A DNA stretch of 64,000 nt from Metallyticus violacea (taxonomy: Eukaryota; Arthropoda; Insecta; Mantodea; Metallyticidae), in assembly GCA_030762175.1 (NCBI GenBank), contig CM060846.1, positions 181,882,541 through 181,946,540 of the forward strand. Reading direction: 5' to 3'. How positions within the stretch are numbered: the first letter of the stretch is position 1; the number at the start of each line of letters is the position of its first letter. The position numbers and the translations under genes were made by a program. The notes below the pieces were generated by a model, which had not been told where the DNA came from, searched no databases, and worked only from the letters and a program-made list of their open reading frames with translations. Below are positions 59,234 through 64,000 of the stretch, piece after piece.

Positions 59234-60165
59234 GAGGGTGCCAAAATGTATACACACTTCAAGCAAAGCAAAGCTGTGCTAACATAACAAAACCGAATTC
59301 ACACAAACAGAAAACAATGAGCACTAATGATGTTAGACTTTTACACTTACAACAGTTGCTCAAAATGCCCACCATCGACTTCAATACACTTGTGAGTACT
59401 TTGAACTACTGATTGAGCAACGTTTGCGATAGTGTCCTCAGCGATTGCAGCATATACTGTTTCAATTTCTTCTCGAAGTGCTGTCAATGTAGCTGGTTTC
59501 CTACGATATACCTCCTTAAGAGTTCCCCATAGGTATAAGTGCAAAGGATTTACATCCGGAGAACCGGTGAAACTAAATCGGACCACTCCGTCCTATCCAG
59601 TGCCTTGGAAGATTGTCATCAAGGTACGCAAGTACATCGCGGTGGTAATGTGGTGGTGCACCATCCTGTTAGAAATAAAATTGCCCATCTCCATACAATG
59701 TATGAATGGCGGGTAAGACGGATGTGCGTATCATGTTCAGGACACTGGGCCAGTTACAGTTCCTCCAAAAAAGAATGGTCCAATTAGACTCCTATATGAC
59801 AACCCACACCAAACATTAATTCCAGGTAAATTAACAGCCTTTTCCAAAATATCCTGCCACTGTTACATACTCAAGTGTAAATGAACTTCAGCACAAGTCA
59901 AACAGAAGAAGCTGACTAATCACAAATTTAAATAAGTCCCCATGGGAACACACCACAATGACATCATCACTCGATTGTCTGAAAAAGTTAATTATTTTAA
60001 CAAAACTATGTTGTTGGATGCTATCTCGAAACTCCTTCAGCTTTATCTTTCACTAATAAGTCACAAATCAGGTATTTTCGGACAAAAGCGTATATGACAT
60101 TTTGTCTTACTATAGTGTAAGGAGCTCGCCCCCAAGTAAGCCTCAGTATTTTTGTTAAATCCTCT
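59234..60165 (-). mobile_element. Mariner-like transposon, 3' part
   Basis: The minus-strand 3' end of the same family as 48,250-48,835. The terminal repeat GAGGGTGCCAAAATGTATAC starts at 59,234 after a TA. The right boundary is tentative: TATATAGAGGAT read inward from about 60,165 resembles a decayed partner end. At about 930 bp it is shorter than a usual mariner of about 1.3 kb, and no N-terminal helix-turn-helix region is seen, so an internal deletion is likely. Confidence 0.65.
59340..59870 (-). pseudogene. Mariner/Tc1-type transposase C-terminus
   Basis: Order on the minus strand: [33 protein letters not shown], a stop, QDGAPPHYHRDVLAYLDDNL (second catalytic Asp in QDGAPPH), RHWIGRSG, GSPDVNPLHLYLWGTLK, then a helical C-terminus ending DGGHFEQLL. 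The family typically reads SPDLNPLDFFLWG, so the Asp before the final aromatic block is His here. There is at least one stop plus frameshifts. The 79-codon frame at 59,347-59,586 is the preserved end. Confidence 0.8.
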
Positions 60166-60545
60166 ATATAGACATATACGAGTATAAGTGTGTTTGTGTT
60201 TTATTGGCGTAATTACTTAGTTATGCAACTGAAATTACTTCAACAACATTCATTGACATGGCAGCTCGATTGTCGTCATTTGCTTGTAAATGAAATAGTT
60301 GGCACTATAGAATTAATTGAGACAATAACATGCCTTTATTTTCGAATGTTACCCAACATAGTGTATCTTTAAACGCATTGGGAGCTAGTGTTGACCCAAA
60401 TTGGTCAAAAGTTTATTTTTTATTTTTTTCTGCTGCAAATGATTCCTTAAGCCATTTGGACGTCCACAGTGAGTCAGCATTTGCATGTTCCCCCTTTCCT
60501 TTCGGCTCTACAGCCATTTAAATAGTACCGTGTCTTTTTTCCGTA

Positions 60546-60826
60546 TTGTTTTATTTGGTTTATTTATGAACGCTCTATAACATCTCCGGTCATTAGCGCC
60601 CCGTTCAAATCAAGGCGTGAAACGGCCGACAAATTTTGCCCAGAGACCTCTTCTTTCAGGCTTGAAGTCATTTACCGTGCAGTAAATCTACGACACAGGA
60701 AGCATGGCTTTACGAAGCCATACTAGGATTTTTACGCCCGAAAAAATCCATTGATCCTGATCGGGATTGATCCCGCGATCTTGGGTTTATGAAGCGAGTA
60801 TAATTACCAATATACCACGAGGACCG
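60546..60826 (-). mobile_element. SINE family A, copy 6
   Basis: Diverged minus-strand copy with body and tail motifs (TATGAACGCTC, GTGAAACGGCCGACAAATTTTG, TTACGCCCGAAAAAATCC) and a mutated tRNA-like head ending CCACGAGGACCGG. An internal block near 60,705-60,720 is shortened. No clear target duplication. Confidence 0.82.
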
Positions 60827-60829
60827 GAT

Positions 60830-62270
60830 TTTTCTGCCTGCCACACCCTCTCAGTAAACAAGTGTGGAATGAGATATACAACTGTACTCTATGGTGGAGA
60901 CGATGGTTTTGATGTGGAGATAGTGAAGAAATAACATGTCAATCATATAGCAAACAGAGTGACTACAGCTTTCCTTAAGCAAAAGAAAGCCATTACTAGC
61001 ACTAGATTGGTTGGTCTTGGCTTCGGTAAGCTGAAGTTAGAAACTTTAAAATGCTATACTTTATCATTTCAGATCAACAGACCAGAAGCCATAACATCAG
61101 AAGTGCCCGATAGGACCCGACTCTTGGTGTTTCTATAGTCCTCGATGAGACTCCGCAGAGCCATTGCATGATTCTATTCAGTTTAATTAGGAGAATTCTC
61201 CACATATTTCACAAACTAGCTTGCACTGAACTGCAGCCATGCTGTGCTAGTGGAGGGACGCAAAATTCAAAAGAAAGTGTTCACTCACTCATTTGGAAAA
61301 ACTGTTCGAAAGAACATTTTATTTTTAAGAAGTGGCTAGAAATGTTGTTTCTGCTTTTAATATGGGCTGTTCAGCTTCTCAGGAGCTGAGATCTGTGGTA
61401 AGGAGAGAGAATGTTCGTGAGCTGCTTCAAAGATCAGTAAGCTCCGGGATACGACTCGACTGTACGAGAGCAAGAGTTTTTGCCACAAGCAGGAAAAGAC
61501 CTGCAGGTGGCAAAAGTAGCACAACACAGCACATAAGAACAAACATGGATATGCAGACACTCAGAGCTATAAATGAGGGTTCTGATATAAAGCGCACAAT
61601 TCACTGTTTCCCAACATACTGTTTTACAAAAAGCATTTTTCTCAAAACTTCATTTTCACACATTCAAAATGTCCCACGTGTCTAAGTTAATAGCTGTCAA
61701 ACTACTTATCTAGTTTTAATAAAATATAATATGCTTATTAATTTATATGCAATGCAATCACTGTAACATTTTCAGAAAAATCCATGCAAAAATGTGGAAC
61801 TTTGAAAATTCATTCCTAGTGTCCCAGGTCCAACATATAATTTTGGCTTGGCTGTCTCTCCGATATGGTGTACAGCCCAAGCAGCTTACGTTTTGGTTGG
61901 CAGACCAACTTATTAATCGAGATTATTTGAATGAGAAAACAAGACTGAATTAATAGAAATATATTGAAAATTAAAATCGTCAATTCCCTAAAACGCTTAC
62001 TGTTTCAAAGTAATGAATTTGATCAAACATCCCTTTTATCGTCTAAATACACATTTTTTTTCTTTGCAACTGTTATTCTTAAACATTTCTTTAATATTTC
62101 CTCCACTTTTTTTATTTCATTTTAATTGCGTTTCACCTAATATCCACGAATTAGATTTATAAATTGTATTTTAAACTTCCCTACAAATACTAATCATAGT
62201 GTGTTAGGAATTCGAACTCATCCACAATATTTCACTAATTACTGCCTCAAAAAAATAGGGCAGAAATTAT
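60830..62270. other. No recognised gene
   Basis: Frames of up to 117 codons (61,332-61,685) on the plus strand, with no recognisable domain and no neighbouring gene structure. Treated as chance. Confidence 0.45.
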
Positions 62271-62273
62271 ACT

Positions 62274-62405
62274 ATATAATTCAATCTGCTTAATGAGCAA
62301 TTGTCCAGGGAACTAAAAACATGAAAAACCCATGGAAGAGATACCGGTCCATAATGAGTGAGCAAGCAGCTAATGGCATGACTCGCATTTTGATGCTTCG
62401 CCACT
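62274..62405 (+). repeat. Dispersed repeat R, copy 2
   Basis: Partner of 58,422-58,560, same orientation. Similarity fades after TTCGCCACTTC. Confidence 0.7.
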
Positions 62406-62707
62406 TCCAGCTAACACCGACTAACCAGAACCTAAAGCAGAGAAAAATAACGGCCTTCATCGCACTTCTACTGCCAATAGCACACACGAAATTTGAAGCA
62501 GTATTATGCTTACAATGTGACATTATATATTTGAAAATATTTCCATTGATTTTAAGAACCTGGAATTTGTTAAAAACAATATTTTTCTTATGTAAATAAA
62601 TGAAAAATTATATTAATTCAGATTTCATAAAATTATTCATGTACCAAAACGGGTTCATCAACTACCGCTTATTATCATTTACGGCAGTTCAATTAGTAAA
62701 TAAATAA

Positions 62708-62709
<2 letters not shown>

Positions 62710-62772
<63 letters not shown>
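62710..62772. repeat. (AAT)n microsatellite
   Basis: About 21 AAT units, just upstream of SINE A copy 7. Confidence 0.95.
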
Positions 62773-62773
<1 letters not shown>

Positions 62774-62795
62774 TGTATCACTACTATGATGAAGT

Positions 62796-63046
62796 CGGCC
62801 CTGGTGGTGTAGTGGTTACCATATTTGCCTCCTACACCCAAGATCGCGGGTTCGAACCCGGCCAGGACCGATGGATTTATTCGGGCGTAAAAATCGTAAG
62901 TATGGCTTCCTTCGGAAGGGAAGTAAAGCCGAGGGTCCCGTGTCGTACATTTGCGGCACGAAAAAGAACCTCAAGCCTGAAAGAGAGGCCTCTGAGCAAA
63001 ATTTGTAGGCCGTTTCACGCCCTGAGTTGAATGGGACGCTGATGAC
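62796..63046 (+). mobile_element. SINE family A, copy 7, interrupted
   Basis: Well-preserved copy with an almost intact tRNA-like head (A box TGGTGTAGTGG, B box GGTTCGAACCC). It runs to GGGACGCTGATGACTT, the left arm of the tail hairpin, where the 3' end of a LINE copy in the opposite orientation takes over. The remaining tail would lie beyond the window if the LINE inserted into it. Confidence 0.9.
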
Positions 63047-64000
63047 TTGATGATGATTATTATTGCTTAAGGGCGCAAAACTTCTATGGTCAATAGCGCT
63101 CAAACACATTAAGTACTGTGTCAGAAATAAAAAATAAATAAACAAAGAACGCAAATACTGCGCATAATAAACTAACAGTAGTACTTTGTGCAAAAAAATT
63201 TATACCCAAAAACAAATAACAAGGGTATAAGGCGCCACAAACATTAGGCTGTTACTAAAACACAGCCGCAAGAGCAGAAAACACAAAGGTCCTGTAATGG
63301 ACTAAAATTGTAGCAATAAAGCCCCAAAGCAAACACAGGGTAATATGGTCAACAAACAAAGACCGGTAGGAAAACAAATCAGCAAGAGCTGAAAACAAAC
63401 CAGTGTTATAAAAGATTAAAATCGTAACAACAAAACCCCAAAACCAATAACAAGGGTAATGTGCAAAACAACAATGAAAGACTAGTTAACACTCATCAGC
63501 AAAAGCTGAAAAAACATCAGTCTTAAAAGAGTCTAAAAATGCCGTCAATGGTAAAAACATAAAACCTCACACCTTGCTTCAAAAACCACAAACACGGATA
63601 AAACGGAGCACTCGCTCAACAGCAACGCCATCATCTGCGAGGAGGTCTCAATAGAGGAGGGCAAATCTAGGCTATTTCTAAAAGCTGCCAGATGATGGCA
63701 TTCAATTAAAATGTGACGCACTGTAAACGGGTGGTCACAGTGAGGGCAAGCTGGAGCGGGTTGACCATTAAACAGGTGAGAGTGACTAAAACGGCAATGC
63801 CCAATTCTAAGATGAGCTAAAATTCTTCTTCGCGAGGAACACGGCGAGAAGAAGTCGGCCAGTTAAAAGGGGATGATTTACATTCCCGAAGCTTATTGGC
63901 GGGTATTAAATCCCACTCATCGCGCCAGCGCGAAAGAATGCCTCTACGTAATAAATGGTTAAAATCGCCAAAATAAAAACGTTGCTCGTCCTCAGCTGGG
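63047..64000 (-). mobile_element. I-like LINE copy 5, 3' part, runs off the window
   Basis: Starts with the tail (GATGATGATTATTATTGC) and the GGGCGC...AGCGCT hairpin (63,071-63,101). It continues through the 3' untranslated part and, from about 63,590, the zinc-motif end of ORF2: GGTGGTCACAGTGAGGGCAA at about 63,730 equals the CPHCDH-coding block of copy 4. It then runs into the linker. It is very similar to copy 4 over the shared part. The internal 3' untranslated region shows a repeated AACAAGGGTA motif, as in copy 4. Confidence 0.85.

Noticed and set aside
61332..61685. 117-codon plus-strand frame
   Set aside because: There is no domain, no codon pattern distinct from its surroundings, and nothing to suggest gene structure.

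Overview
The window looks like AT-rich, repeat-dominated arthropod nuclear DNA, most likely from an insect. I infer this from the families of mobile elements: several short tRNA-derived retroposons, an RNase H-bearing LINE of the I/R1/LOA kind, a piggyBac-like element, mariner-like fragments, a Ty3/gypsy element and a Penelope-like remnant. I found no convincing host protein-coding gene, rRNA gene, CRISPR array or bacterial-type operon. Almost every long open frame is a piece of a mobile element or an antisense shadow of one.

Layout. 1.5-11.3 kb is a head-to-tail cluster of degraded copies of one LINE family, all on the minus strand. The first copy is split at a TTAA by a piggyBac-like transposon (1,966-5,283), which is itself split by three tRNA-derived SINEs. 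13.67-22.19 kb is a complete-length Ty3/gypsy LTR retrotransposon on the minus strand (8.5 kb, CACT target duplication) with an open gag and a broken pol. A near-complete LTR of the same family lies inverted at 23.85-24.82 kb. 25-34.7 kb is mostly unrecognised AT-rich DNA with microsatellites, one SINE, a duplicated block and a second LINE remnant (31.9-32.9 kb). 34.7-40.3 kb is the best-preserved copy of the main LINE, with ORF1 (two zinc knuckles) and ORF2 (APE endonuclease, RT, RNase H, zinc motif). 41-64 kb carries more SINEs of three families, two complementary halves of a mariner-like transposon family (48.3-48.8 and 59.2-60.2 kb), a second gag remnant (51.5-52.3 kb), a Penelope-type GIY-YIG remnant (55.8 kb), small duplications, and at 63.05 kb the 3' part of a fifth LINE copy running off the window.

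How the parts relate. The SINE family with seven copies here (family A) ends in a hairpin closely resembling the 3' end of the LINE with copies at 1.5, 5.8, 8.7, 34.7 and 63.05 kb, so the LINE is the likely source of the machinery that moved it. Insertion order can be read directly: LINE first, then piggyBac, then SINEs. The Ty3/gypsy element is comparatively young: its two LTRs differ at about 13 of 964 aligned positions by my reading, plus one extra 17-bp unit. No wholly new biological system is evident. The most interesting signals are the nested insertions, the shared LINE/SINE tail, the LTR-edge repeat and the two matching mariner ends.
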